Source: Tuctoria greenei (taxonomy: Eukaryota; Streptophyta; Magnoliopsida; Poales; Poaceae). From it: DNA of 64,000 nt. Position 1 is the stretch's first letter. The number at the start of each line of letters is the position of its first letter. The translations under genes were made by a program, and so were the position numbers. The notes beneath the pieces were generated by a model that had not been told where the DNA came from, ran no database searches, and was given only the letters and a program-made list of their open reading frames with translations. Where the stretch lies: positions 287,877,560-287,941,559 of the forward strand of contig JAYESD010000001.1 of the NCBI GenBank assembly GCA_036927565.1. The letters are read 5' to 3'. This document shows, piece after piece, positions 21,500 to 32,693 of the stretch.

Positions 21500-23197
21500 G
21501 TTGCATCAATTGTTGGATGTTTGTTGTTAAGTCGACAGACGTATCGTGTGCGAATAAATTGATTTTGTTGCCACTAATTTTCAAATCTGGTGCATTAGGA
21601 TTCTAGTGCCGCTAATTATAAAACGTGGCATTAACAGATTATTGCGACGAAAATAAACTGTCGCAATAGGAAGCTAGCTATTGCCACAAATTATAAAACG
21701 TTGCACTACAAACATTTGGCTACGACCAAAAAAGCGTTGCACTAGACTGCTATTGCCACCACCCAGAGAATGTCGCATTACAACCCTGTTGCAACAGATT
21801 TGAATATGTTGCATTACGAACCTATTGCCACACATTAGAAATCGTTGCAATACAATATTGTTGTCACGGTTTTGAAATCGTTGCAATACCGTAATATTCG
21901 GCATGAACGTGAAATTGTTGCATTACCGTATTATTGGCCACGGCTGTGAAATCATGGCGATACCATATTATTCGCCACGAGTGTGAAATCATCGCGATAC
22001 CATACTATTCGCCATGGAAGTGAAATCGTTGCAACACTGTAGTATTTGCCACGAATGTGAAAACGTCGCGATACGATTTTATTCGCCCCGAGTGTGAAAT
22101 CGTCGCGATACCGTACTATTCGCCGCGGATGTGAAAACGTCGCGATACCATATTATTCGCCACTCGTGTGAAATCGTCGCGATACCGTACTATTCGCCAC
22201 GGATGTGAAATCGTTGCAATACCATACTATTTGTCACGAATGTAAAAACGTTGCCATATCGTACTATTCGCTACGGATGTGAAATCGTTGCAACACTGTA
22301 CTATTTGCCGTGAATGTGAAAACGTCGCGATACCATACTATTCGCCACAAGTATGAAATCGTCGGGATACCGTACTTATCGCCACAGATGGGAAATCGTC
22401 GCAAATAACGTACTATTCGTTGCAATATGATAAATCGTCGCAATACGTTAAACCGTTGCAATACCATATTATTTGCCACGAACGTGGAGTTGTTGCAATA
22501 CCATACTTTTTGCCACGAATGTGGCATCGTTGCAACACCATTATTTTCGTTGAAATACATTAAATCGTCGCAATGCGTTAAACCGTTGCAATACCATACT
22601 ATTTGCCACGAACGTAGAGTCGTCGCAATACCATACTTTTTGCCACGAATGTGGCATCGTTGCAACACCATTATTTTCGTTGCAATACGTTAAATCATCG
22701 CAATACGTTAAAACGTTGCAATACCATACATTTGCCACGAACGTGGAGTCGTTGCAATACCATACTTTTTGCCACGAATGTGGCATCATTGCAACACCGT
22801 TATTTTCGTTGCAATACGTTAATTCGTCGTAATACGTTAAACCGTTGCAATACCATACTATCTGCAACGAACGTGGAGTCGTTGTAGTACCATACTTTTT
22901 GCCACGAATGTGACATCGTTGCAACACTAATATTTTTGTCGCAATACATTAAATCATCGCAATACGTTAAACCGTTGCAATACCATACTATTTGCCACCA
23001 ATGTGGAGTTGTCGCAATACCATACTATTTGCCACGGATGTCAAGTCGTCGCAATAACCTATTGCCACGGCTGTTATCGCCATGAGTCAGAAAAACTATT
23101 GCGACGTTCTATTTTGTTGCAACAACAACCTATCACGACGAATTTTGACCTATTGCAACGATTTTTTTCGTCGCAATAACCCGGAATCCTAGTAGTG
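21500..23197. repeat. CACTA-1 right subterminal repeats and terminus
   Basis: About 1.7 kb of degenerate repeats built from GTTGCAATACC, TTGCCACGAATGTG and TCGCGATACC. From about 22425 to 23060 they form a higher-order unit of about 129 bp (GTTGCAATACGTTAAATC recurs at about 22425, 22549, 22678, 22807 and 22937). The element ends TTCGTCGCAATAACCC then GGAATCCTAGTAGTG at 23197. GAT follows and may be the 3-bp target duplication; the left copy is outside the window. Confidence 0.85.
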
Positions 23198-24309
23198 GAT
23201 TTTCGTATCAGGAATCGGCGACTTTCAATTGCGTGAGATTCACATGCTAAGATCTCACCTGCCGCCTCCAGGATATGCCACGCGACGGTGGTTTAACTGC
23301 AAACAATCGCCAATGGCACGTCCGAAGACCCTTGAAGACACGGCTCAAAAACCAAAGAATGGACCCACCTCCACCAGAATGACATCATCCAAAAGGTCTC
23401 TCCCAGAGGTGGGCCCAGGGGGCCACTGTCGGTACCCTACGTACCGCATACCCCTTGATATTGCAAATATCACAAGGAAACTCCATCTACCAGAATTGAA
23501 GACCTCCGAAGACCCCACATGTCAGGTGTAACCAGACCTGCTTCCCCGACATGGTTAGTCCCAGGGCCGCCACGTGTATCATAAGACCGGAGCTATCACC
23601 CACATATGGGAAAGCTCCGGACTAGATACCAGTATGGCATCCTTGGACCTAACCCCAGACAGAGGGAAGCTCTGGTGCCGACACGTGTCCAACAGCACCG
23701 GACCTACCCGTCCACGACGATAAGCTCCAGAGCTGCCACATGGCTGAACCGCCGGACCTTCAACTTCAACAATCAAGCTGGTGGACCCCCAACGGCTCTG
23801 GACCTTCAAGGAGCAATCAAAGACTTCAAGACCCAATTAAGTGTCATTAATGCCATATTAATGACACACGATCAGATGGCCCTTAATACTGGTAACGGCA
23901 CTGTTAAGGCCCGTTATCGGGTTATTAAGGGTAATTAACCTCATTAATTATGTATCAAGCATGTGTAACCGCCGGGGCCACATGTCGGGCCAGGCTAACG
24001 GTGTAATGACCAGTCCTTGTACTATAAAATGACTGGTCGACGACACACAAGGGATCTCTCTAGACTTCTTCTGGACTCCCTGACCTAGACGAGCTTCTTC
24101 TTCTGGAGCTTCTTCTAGACTCACACACTCAATACAACACCAACACACCCCGTGGAGTAGGGTATTACGCTCAGGTGGCCCGAACCACGTAAATATCTGT
24201 GTCCACTTGTCATTCACCTTCTTGAATCTCTGCGCGCCCATTACCGAACTACAACTCCGCAATCTACCAACAGTAGTATCGGGAGATCTGCCGGATCCAA
24301 ACACCGATA
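23198..24309 (+). mobile_element. Tat-1: 3' end of a Tat-like gypsy element
   Basis: 23201-23426 matches 39480-39707 of Tat-2 (TCAATTG.GTGAGATCC, CACCTGCCG, CCAAAAGGTCTCTCCCAGAG) and ends in the polypurine tract GGGCCCAGGGGGCCAC. The LTR follows from TGTCGGTACCC at 23427 to CACCGATA at 24309 (883 bp). It has a TATA box (CTATAAAATG at about 24020) and the conserved GGAGTAGGGTATTACGCTCA. CACTA-1 is inserted into its pre-polypurine region, so the rest of the element is off the left side. Confidence 0.75.
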
Positions 24310-25605
24310 ATATACATGCATGCAAAGTACAATAATTAATCAACTACGGTTGTTTATTGATTAGATGCAACTAGTTCATACATGTTCATACGAGTTACGG
24401 GGGTTTTAGCGAGGATTAATGCTGCTGAAAATAAAAAGACAATGCAACTAAAATTAATTTACGTCTATTAGATCTAATACATCGCTAAAATTTGCATTGG
24501 AAAAACGAACCCTACCGTAGATGTGACGGCTTTGACGATCGCGGAACGAAGGCGACGCGTAGACGAAGCAGATGGCGCAACGGTCCTCCAGCGGCACGAC
24601 GACGACGATGATCTCCGGCGGATGACGGTGCCCTCCTCTTTTTTCTTCCTCTTCCTCCCTCTTTTTCTCTGGCAGCGTAGCTCCTGGTGCCTCTGTTCTT
24701 TCTACCGAGTTAGGGCTCCTCCCGTTTTTCCTGGCGGTGTTGGAGAAAATTACGATGCCCTAAGGGTTCTTATATAGGTGGCGGTAGTCGATCAAGCATA
24801 TAGAGGCCGAGTCAGCCTGGGAACTCGTGGGAGGGCGCTGAGTCGGCACGCGGTGCGGTCGGTTGGGGCTGCGGGGGTGCACTGGCGCGTGGGCTGGCGG
24901 CACCGAGCGGGCGGGGTCGCAGGCCAGGGCTGGCTCTGTGGGGCCAGGGCGGCGCGCGCGCATGGGAGCAGGGTGGGGTCGCGCGGGGCCAGCGGTGCGG
25001 GCCGGGGGTGGGCAGGCACGCTGGGCGCGGGGCGCGATCGGCCGTTGGGTGGGTCAGGCGGAGCGCGGGCGGCTCGGGCGGGAGCGGGGTCGCGATAGGC
25101 GCGCGGTGCAGCGTGGGGCTAGGGCGCTGGGGCGCGCGCTAGCTGGGCCGTCGGCCTGGCCGGCGGTGCTGGTTTGTTTTTTTTCTTTTTTTATTTTTTA
25201 TACTTTCTTTTCTTGTATTTATTATTATTATTATTAAATATTTTATTAGTTATATTTTTATATTATTATTATATATTATATATATATATTTGTTTCTTTA
25301 GGTTTCACAAATATATTTATTTTTTATATATTATTATTATTTTTATATTTATTCTCTAATACATGTTTTACGTTATTATTTTCTTTTAATGTACTTACTC
25401 TGGTAAATAAATTTCTTTTAGCTTATTTATTTTGGTAGTAAATTTTCAATACATGAGGATTAATGCAAAAATGCAAAATGCAATATGCAATATGAGATGC
25501 ATATATATTATATTTTTATTTATAAAAACAATTTCCTCCCATTATTAACTCTAAATTCTCGTTTAAATTTTTAATTTGCCGAAACTCGAAAATCAGGGTG
25601 TTACA
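24310..25605 (-). mobile_element. Minus-strand gypsy LTR fragment
   Basis: On the minus strand it starts TGTAACACCCTGATTTTCGA at 25605 and runs to 24310, where Tat-1 interrupts it. It holds a minus-strand TATA box at 24769-24778. A very GC-rich block (24830-25165) and a very AT-rich block (25170-25540) lie in U3. ORFs in the GC-rich part (Ala/Arg/Gly) have no support. Confidence 0.6.
24769..24778 (-). promoter_or_regulatory. TATA box of the minus-strand LTR
   Basis: CCTATATAAG on the minus strand is about 830 bp from the LTR start. It gives the direction of transcription of this fragment. Confidence 0.5.
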
Positions 25606-26220
25606 ACGCTGCCGAAGCTACTAAGCTCCGACAACCCTAGAGGACCACCTGTCGACGTTCTACACGTTGATAAAGGTCGATGTCGGAGCTACTAAGCTCC
25701 GACAACCTCAGGGGGCCCTACTATCGACGACTTCGGACCTACAAACTACAAGTTCGAAGCACGCAAGTCTTCAACAAAATGCTACATCCTCTTGGTACAT
25801 GTTCACAATCAAATTGTGTACATCTACCAGGGGGCCAAGTGAGGCAAAGGTTGAAGACAAGAAATGAAATTCATAAATTTCTTGGATTTCATTCATTTGA
25901 GGACAAGAGATTACAAAATCTGAGAAAAGAAGAGAAGATACATGCGAGAGATACAAGCAGAAAGTCCTAAATCCTATGGAAGAAAGAGGCGACCTTCTGG
26001 GCAACCTCCGACACGCTGGCCTTGGCAGCATCTCCCTCTCCGTCGATGGGACCTTCACGCACCGGGTCTAGTGTGAAGTGAGGATCCCGGCTTGTGTAGC
26101 ACGTCAGCATGTACTCTGCGACGTTCTTTGCCAGGGATTGTCCTTCGGTTTCCAACTGGTCCACGATGACATCGCCCATCTTGTTGAGCTTGTTGCCCGC
26201 CGAGCTCAACGCCTGCAACG

Positions 26221-26555
26221 CACTACAGGAAAAACGATCATTTGCGATGGCTGGTTTTATTTGTGATGGCCAGCTGTCGCAAATAGATTAAATTGCGATA
26301 GCCCACCTTTGGCCGTCGAAAATAACGCGGCCGTCGCAAATAACACCTTATTTGCGACGGCCGACCATAAAGCCATCGCAAATAACAACTTATTTGCGAC
26401 GGCCAACCCTAGGACCGCCGCAACTAAGGTAGCCTTCGCAAATAAATGTTTATTTGCGACGGCTGCTAAAAATGCCGTCGCAAGTAATATTAATTGCGAC
26501 GGTCGTATGGTGGGCCGTCGCAATTTAAATGGTCGTCGCAAATAAGGGCTTTTAT
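26221..26555. repeat. CACTA-3 left terminal and subterminal repeats
   Basis: It opens with CACTACAGG, then about ten copies of TTTGCGACGGCC and its complement, spaced 15-40 bp. They are likely binding sites for the TNP1-like protein. Confidence 0.9.
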
Positions 26556-29100
26556 CCCGACCCCGACGGTTCATTCACGTCCACTCAACACACAGCCCCG
26601 CCGCCCTCCGCGCCCCGCCGCCTGCCCGCCGCCCTGCCGCGCCACACCGCCGGCCCGCCGACGCCGCCCCACCACCGGCCCGCCGCCGCGCTGTCACCGC
26701 CCCACCGCCACCCCTGCTCGCCGCCCCGGCCTGCCGCGCCCCCGGCCTCACTTCCCCGCCGCCGCGGCCTCGGCTCACTACGCCCCCGCCGCCCCGGCCC
26801 GCCGCGCCCCCGGCCTCGCCGGCCCCGGACCACCGCGCCCCCGCTGCTCGCGCCGCCCCTGGCCCTGGCCCGATGCCTCCGAGGTGAGTCAAGTTTTTTT
26901 TGTTAAATGTTAATAGGCTTCTATTAGTTGATTTGATTGTGTAGCTTCAATTGTTACCATCGTTCAAACCATGCCGACTGTTACTCACTTGAAAATACCT
27001 AGCCTACATGAGCACATTTAATTTCCGACCATTATAAAATCAAATCAAATCCGGTCAAGCACTGCACTGCATTGCATTGCATTGCATCGCATGCGTAATC
27101 TTGTTTTGACCACCAACTCTCCTTGAAATCGATCGCGTGCCCCAGCAACACAGAGACACCGAGTGGATGCCTGCCAAGTGTGAAAGAATTACTAGCAGGG
27201 GAACGGATTAAATTAGCAGTAGCAGATGGTCCGTTCGATCCGGCATCAACAAGGTCAAGTATCGTTCCAACATGGCAGCGACCCACTGATGATGTGACGT
27301 GACGTGACGTGACGCGGCTTGGCTGGAAAAAGCATGTTGCTTCTTCGTTTGCGTGTTGTGGTGAGCCGCCGGATGCACGAGCAAATTCCACTCGTTTGGA
27401 TATCCACAGATCATGCGACGCCGACAAAACATCAACAAGGTCAAGGCGCCCCCGTCCGATCACTTTTGAAGAATCGCTATCTTCTAGAGCAAGCGAAAGA
27501 GGAAGAGGAGGTGATGATCCCAATCTCTTGCTGCTCCTCGAATAAAACATTTCGATGATGAGGACAAGTGCTCGGACGTCACGTCGTTGTGCAGCCGCAA
27601 CTTGCACTAATCCTTCTCTCCGCTCTTTAATATCACCTCCTGGCTAGCAAAGTCGAAGTTCCTCCGTTCTTGTGCTTCCTAGAGCAGAAACTCTGGCAGC
27701 CATCACCATTCTTCATTTTTCCGGCCGAAATCAAGCGTGTGGACCGGGACTGCTGGTTTCACTCTTTTGGACTTCCTTCCCCGGTGCGGCCTACTGCTTC
27801 TGCTCGATCCGACTGCGCCTCTTAAATCTGAAAATTAGCACTAGAGTAACCTCTTAAAGCTGAAAATTAGGTTATTAACCATTGTGTTTTAGCGAGTGGG
27901 GGACTTGCTTCTGGATCAACCAAAAGCATCATAATATGGTGATCAAGCTGGTCCAATTATATTCAGTTCTTTGAGTGTTCTAGCTATTTTTATCAAATCG
28001 GTCTTGACATAATGCATTTTATTTACATTGCTCAGGTCCCCTCCCCACCGTGCACACTCAGATCCACTTCACTGCTTAGGTATGGCACCATCATTCTTCT
28101 GATATTGTATAGTAGCTGCTCTGATATGTATAATGTTCCAACTGTTTTTTATCAAACTTTTAATAATGTAACACATTTTCTTTAGATTTGCATCACCATG
28201 TTACTAGTTCAGCCTATGTCAAGTGTGTGATCTAGATGTTGCTACATGATTATGTTTTTTTAGGTTTAGATAATTTTTTGTCATGCTTTGGTAAATATGA
28301 TTATTATGTAGGTTACTAGAATTAATAATTTTTTTCTCTTGTTCTTTTGATTGCGTGAGTGTTTAGAATTAATAGTTTTTTTCTATTCTGTTTAGTGTAT
28401 GTTTGGACTTTAGTGCATTCAGATAATGTTTTTGAGTGACTACTTAATATATATAAATAAAAGGGTTTTGGGCCGGCTCGGACCAACCCAGAAGGGCACG
28501 ACACGCAATAAGTGTGATCGTGTCGTGTAGACCATAGTAGTCAAGGCGACATGGAAGCGAACGGGTTGGTAAGGACGTCAATGACCCGCGATTGCGTGGA
28601 CGGTGGAAATGGATGTGGAATTGTCATCTAAGACCAACTTTCCTCTCACTATTTCTCTAGTTCTTTCCTCTCTCTTAAATGACCTGAAAATGAAAATGAG
28701 CAACATAACCTATAGCAATGTATTACCTGTTTCGGATCGGCACGTCTCACATGCCATTGGCATGTGAAACGTGCAGGTTCGGAATTGTCCCTTTTTGGAC
28801 AGCCTCGGAGTGACCGAGGGGGTGTGGCTTGTGACGAGACGCGGGTCCGGATTTGAACGAGATTTCGGTGGGGTAACCCTGTTGTTCTCTGCTGCACCAT
28901 TTTTGGGCGTGCAGTGGAGAACAGCGGGGTTATGCTGCCAAAATTTCGTTCAAATCCAGATCACGCGTCTCGTCATGAGCACGCTCCGCTCGGTCACTCT
29001 TGAGTGGGTTTAGGATCTATCTGCCTAGGTTTTAGAGCCGTGACATAGCACAACAATACATTAACGACAATTTCTTTCGCGTTGAAATGCAGAGTCAAAC
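26556..29100 (+). other. CACTA-3 5' leader region, no intact gene
   Basis: 26580-26885 is a GC-rich block of CCGCC words ending in a splice-donor-like GAG/GTGAGT at about 26885, so it may be a first exon of the TNP2 transcript. The rest is ordinary intronic-looking DNA. It has short repeats (TGCAT at 27066-27088, GTGACGT at 27294-27312) and a foldback at 28808-28999. The Arg/Pro/Ala ORFs in the GC block are unsupported. Confidence 0.45.
28808..28999. repeat. 192-bp imperfect foldback
   Basis: The arms of about 95 bp are inverted (GAGTGACCGAG / CTCGGTCACTC at the base; CGGATTTGAACGA / TCGTTCAAATCC in the middle; GTTCTCTGCTGCAC / GTGCAGTGGAGAAC near the loop). It lies 100 bp upstream of the TNP2 start codon in CACTA-3 and may be a MITE or an siRNA source. 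Confidence 0.8.
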
Positions 29101-32100
29101 ATGGGTGAAGACTGCAGTTGGATGTATACTGGCTGGAAGAGTAGAACTGGTGGTCACTCCGATGAGTGGTTTATCAAGTTAGATCAATTTTTGGATCGAG
29201 CATTTTCATTGTCAACGGAAGATATGGTGCGGTTCCCATGTACAAAATGCCGAAACACCAAGTTTTTGAGAAGATTGGAGCTTTCGTTTCACTTATGTCG
29301 AAACGGTTTCACTCCACATTATGAAGTGTGGACCTTTCACGGTGAGACTAATTCTCGAGTCATAGCCGAAGTGGATGAGGATGATGATATAACAGAGGTT
29401 GATAGGATGGATGAGATGCTAGAAGCTCTGGAAGCAGAGGATCCTCTTACAAATGAGGTAGAGAAGTTCTTCGAGGAGCTGAAGAAATCACAAGAGTCGT
29501 TGCATGAACACACGGCTGTGACCGTACTTGCTTTCTTGACCAGATTTATGGCAATTAAGTCCAAGTACTTTTTTCCATCAACTGCTACAATGATCTCATG
29601 AAATTGATCTGTGATATCCTTCCACAACCTCACAAAGCGCCACCAGATATGTATCATTTAAAGATCAAGATATCTGGTCTCGGTATGAAGTATGAGAAAA
29701 TCGATGTGTGCCCAGACAACTGCATGCTATTCTGGAAAGAGCACGCCAATGAGAAGATGTGCTTGAAATGTGGTAAATCGAGGTATGTCGAAGTCGTTAA
29801 TGACGATGGCGATAATTTGAGGACAGATGTCGCACATAAGAAACTTCGTTACTTGCCTGTGACACCTCGGTTGAAGCGGATGTTTCTTTCAAAAAGAACC
29901 ACAAGACACGTGAGATGGCACAAAGAAGGTAAACGTGAGAACAAAGAATTCTTGACGCATCCGTCCGACGGTGATGCATGGAAGGCGCTAGACCATTTCG
30001 ATCCAGACTTTTCTCGTGATGCGAGGAATGTTCGGATTAGCAATAGACGGATTCTCACCGTTCAGTACGAACGCCACACCATACTCATGTTGGCCTGTCT
30101 TTGTCATTCCGAACAACCTGCCACCTGCTTTTTGTACGAAGAACGAGTTCATGTTTCTCAGCCTCATTGTACCTGGACCTGATCATCCCGGGTCACGTCT
30201 CAACGTGATGTTAAAACCGCTGATCGAAGAATTGAAAGTCTTGTGGACAGGAGTCGAAGCGTACGACAGTTACAAGAAGCAGAAATTCAACCTTCGAGCT
30301 GCTTATTTGTGGTCCGTCCATGATTTTCCGGCATATGGCATGTTTTCCGGATGGAGCACTCACGGTCGTATGACGTGTCCGATATGTGCTTCAGACACGG
30401 ATTGCTTTCGACTAACTCATGGAGGCAAAATATCTTACTTCGATTGTCACAGACGTTGGCTGCCCTCGAATCATATATTTAGGCAACAGAGGCATGTCTT
30501 TCGAAAGAACATTGTTGTCACTAAAGGACCACCGAAGTGTCTCAACGGGTCAGAAATTTTTGATATGTTGGACAAACTGGTGCCTGATGAAGGTCGTCCT
30601 GGATATTTCGTAGGTTATGGAGAGGAACACAATTGGACTCACATATGTGGACTTTCGGAGCTACCATATGTTAAGTCGTTGATTCTAATGCACAACATTG
30701 ATGTCATGCATCAGGAGCGTAATATGAGCGAAAGTATCATAAGAACTTGCATGGATATGCCTGGCAAAACGAAGGACAATTATAAAGCTAGACTAGATTT
30801 GGCAAACATTTGTCACCGTCCAACTCTTGAAATCTCTAAAAGTGGTGGAAAGCCACGTGCTTCTTTCTGTCTTCGATCAAAAGAAAAGAAAGAAGTTATG
30901 AAATGGATATAAACTTTGAAATTCCCAGATGGTTACGCAGCTAGCCTGAAACGAGCCGTAAATGTTAACACAGGAAACCTCACTGGGTTGAAGAGTCATG
31001 ATCATCACATTATAATGGAAAGACTCCTACCTGTTATGTTCCGAGGCTATCTAGATGATGCGGTGTGGAAGGTTTTAGCCAAGCTCAGCTATTTCTATAG
31101 ACAGCTTTGTGCTAAAGAAATCAAGATCGGGATGATGGATAAGTTAGAGAAGGAGATACCCATACTTTTATGTAAGATGGAAAAAAACATTCCATCGGGT
31201 TTCTTCAATCCAATGCAACATATGCTTATCCATCTTCCATTCGAAGCTAAAGTTGGCGGTCCTGTGCAATATAGGTGGATGTATCACATTGAAAGAGCAC
31301 TACGATATCTAAAACCAATGGTTGGCAACAGGGCAAGGGTGGAAGGGTGCATCGCTGAAGCATATGCTCTTAAGGAAGTAGGATACTTTTCAAGTGTCTA
31401 CTTTGCGGAAGAAAACAATATCAATACTTCGGCGATGCGGTACAATGTGGACGAAACACCCACTCTAAGCGACCTTTCCATTTTTCAAACGAGAGGCGCC
31501 ACCATTTGTAGCTACACGACCTACGTGCTATCCGAACAGGAAAGGACTGTTGCTTTACTCTACATGTACGCAAATATAGAAGGTATGCAGGAATACTTCG
31601 AGTAAGTGTTTCTCCTACGTTTATGCTAATCGACATATTTTGCTACACATGTACTCTAAAAGATGTTTTTTCATGTTCAGCGGGTTCCACAGACAATATT
31701 GGCCACATAGGCATCAACCTACGGCCAAACAAGTAGAAGCGATGCAAAAGGAAGGAATAAATGGGGGCCAGAGTATTCTATCTTGGTTTCGATAATATGT
31801 AATATTCTCTCGTCTTCTATAGATTATAAATTACTATTATTAAAGAAGTATTATGTAATATTCTCTCGTCTTTTATAACAGTGTCGGACTCACAATGTCC
31901 ATGAAGATTTGCGGCAGCTATCTTATGGATTGGTGAATGTTAGAAGCTATGGTCGATATGACGTAAATGGCTTCCGATTCCGTACCACTCATTTTGAAGC
32001 TCATCGTCCTCTCGCGGCAACATCAAATTTCGGTGTTGTGACGAGAGTAATGGACACTCAAGGGAATTTAACCGATTATTATGGTATCATTAACAAAATC

Positions 32101-32604
32101 CTTGAATTTACTTTTACCAGAAATAAGACCCTTGGAGTTGTCTTCTTTGACTATGACTAGTTTGATCGTACTCATGGAACTCGAGAAAACCAATTTGAAA
32201 TGGTGGAAGTGAAACATAAGGACCGACTACGAGGTTACGATACATTTGTTCTTGCGCATCAAGTTGAACAAGTGTATTATCTACCTTATCCATGCACGAA
32301 GCTCAGTGCTTGGTGGGTGGTATATAAGGTGAATCCTCGTGAGCGGCTATATACTCCTGGGGATGATGGTTATCATGATAGCGAAGACGTTGAAGAAGTG
32401 TACCAAGAAGAAGAGTTGCCAGACACTTTTATTGTTGATCTTGGTGCAGGACTCAATCAATTAGTTGGAGATGTTGAAGACGTTGAAGATGTAGAGGCAG
32501 ATGATACGCGAAAACGAAAATTAGAACAGGCCACGATGGAAGATCGTTGGGCTGGTTTAAGGAGTAGGACACAGGCACATGACAATGATGTTGATGAATT
32601 TTGA
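29101..32604 (+). pseudogene. CACTA-3 TNP2-type transposase, broken
   Basis: Starts MGEDCSWMYTGWKSRTGGHS at 29101 (transposase-associated domain, with a FPCTKCRN zinc pair). The Transposase_21 core runs through 29600-30900 (CPDNCMLF, CLKCGKSRYVE, VRWHKEGK). The motif GLAIDGFSPF keeps the Asp that CACTA-1 has lost. The DUF4218-like part is at 30916-31605 and ends at a GT donor. A DUF4216-like part is at 31880-32380 (VVTRVMDTQGNLTDYYGII) with an acidic C-terminus. A one-base deletion near 29570 (a short T run) and a loss of about 4 bases near 30030 shift the frame. Stops lie at 30910-30912 and 32158-32160. The second stop replaces the Trp expected before FD. It is followed 90 bp later by the TNP1-like gene on the same strand. 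Confidence 0.9.
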
Positions 32605-32693
32605 AAGTGACTACAAGTAATGTTTTCTTGAAGATAGTAACATGAATTTGTATATTTTATTTGCATATTTACTAATTATCTAATTACAACAGG

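Noticed and set aside
24778..25237. Arg/Ala/Gly ORFs in a GC-rich block
   Set aside because: They lie in the U3 of an LTR fragment and have no domain; open on both strands because of composition.
26494..26913. Pro/Arg ORFs on both strands
   Set aside because: CCGCC-rich leader of CACTA-3; no family match and open in several frames.
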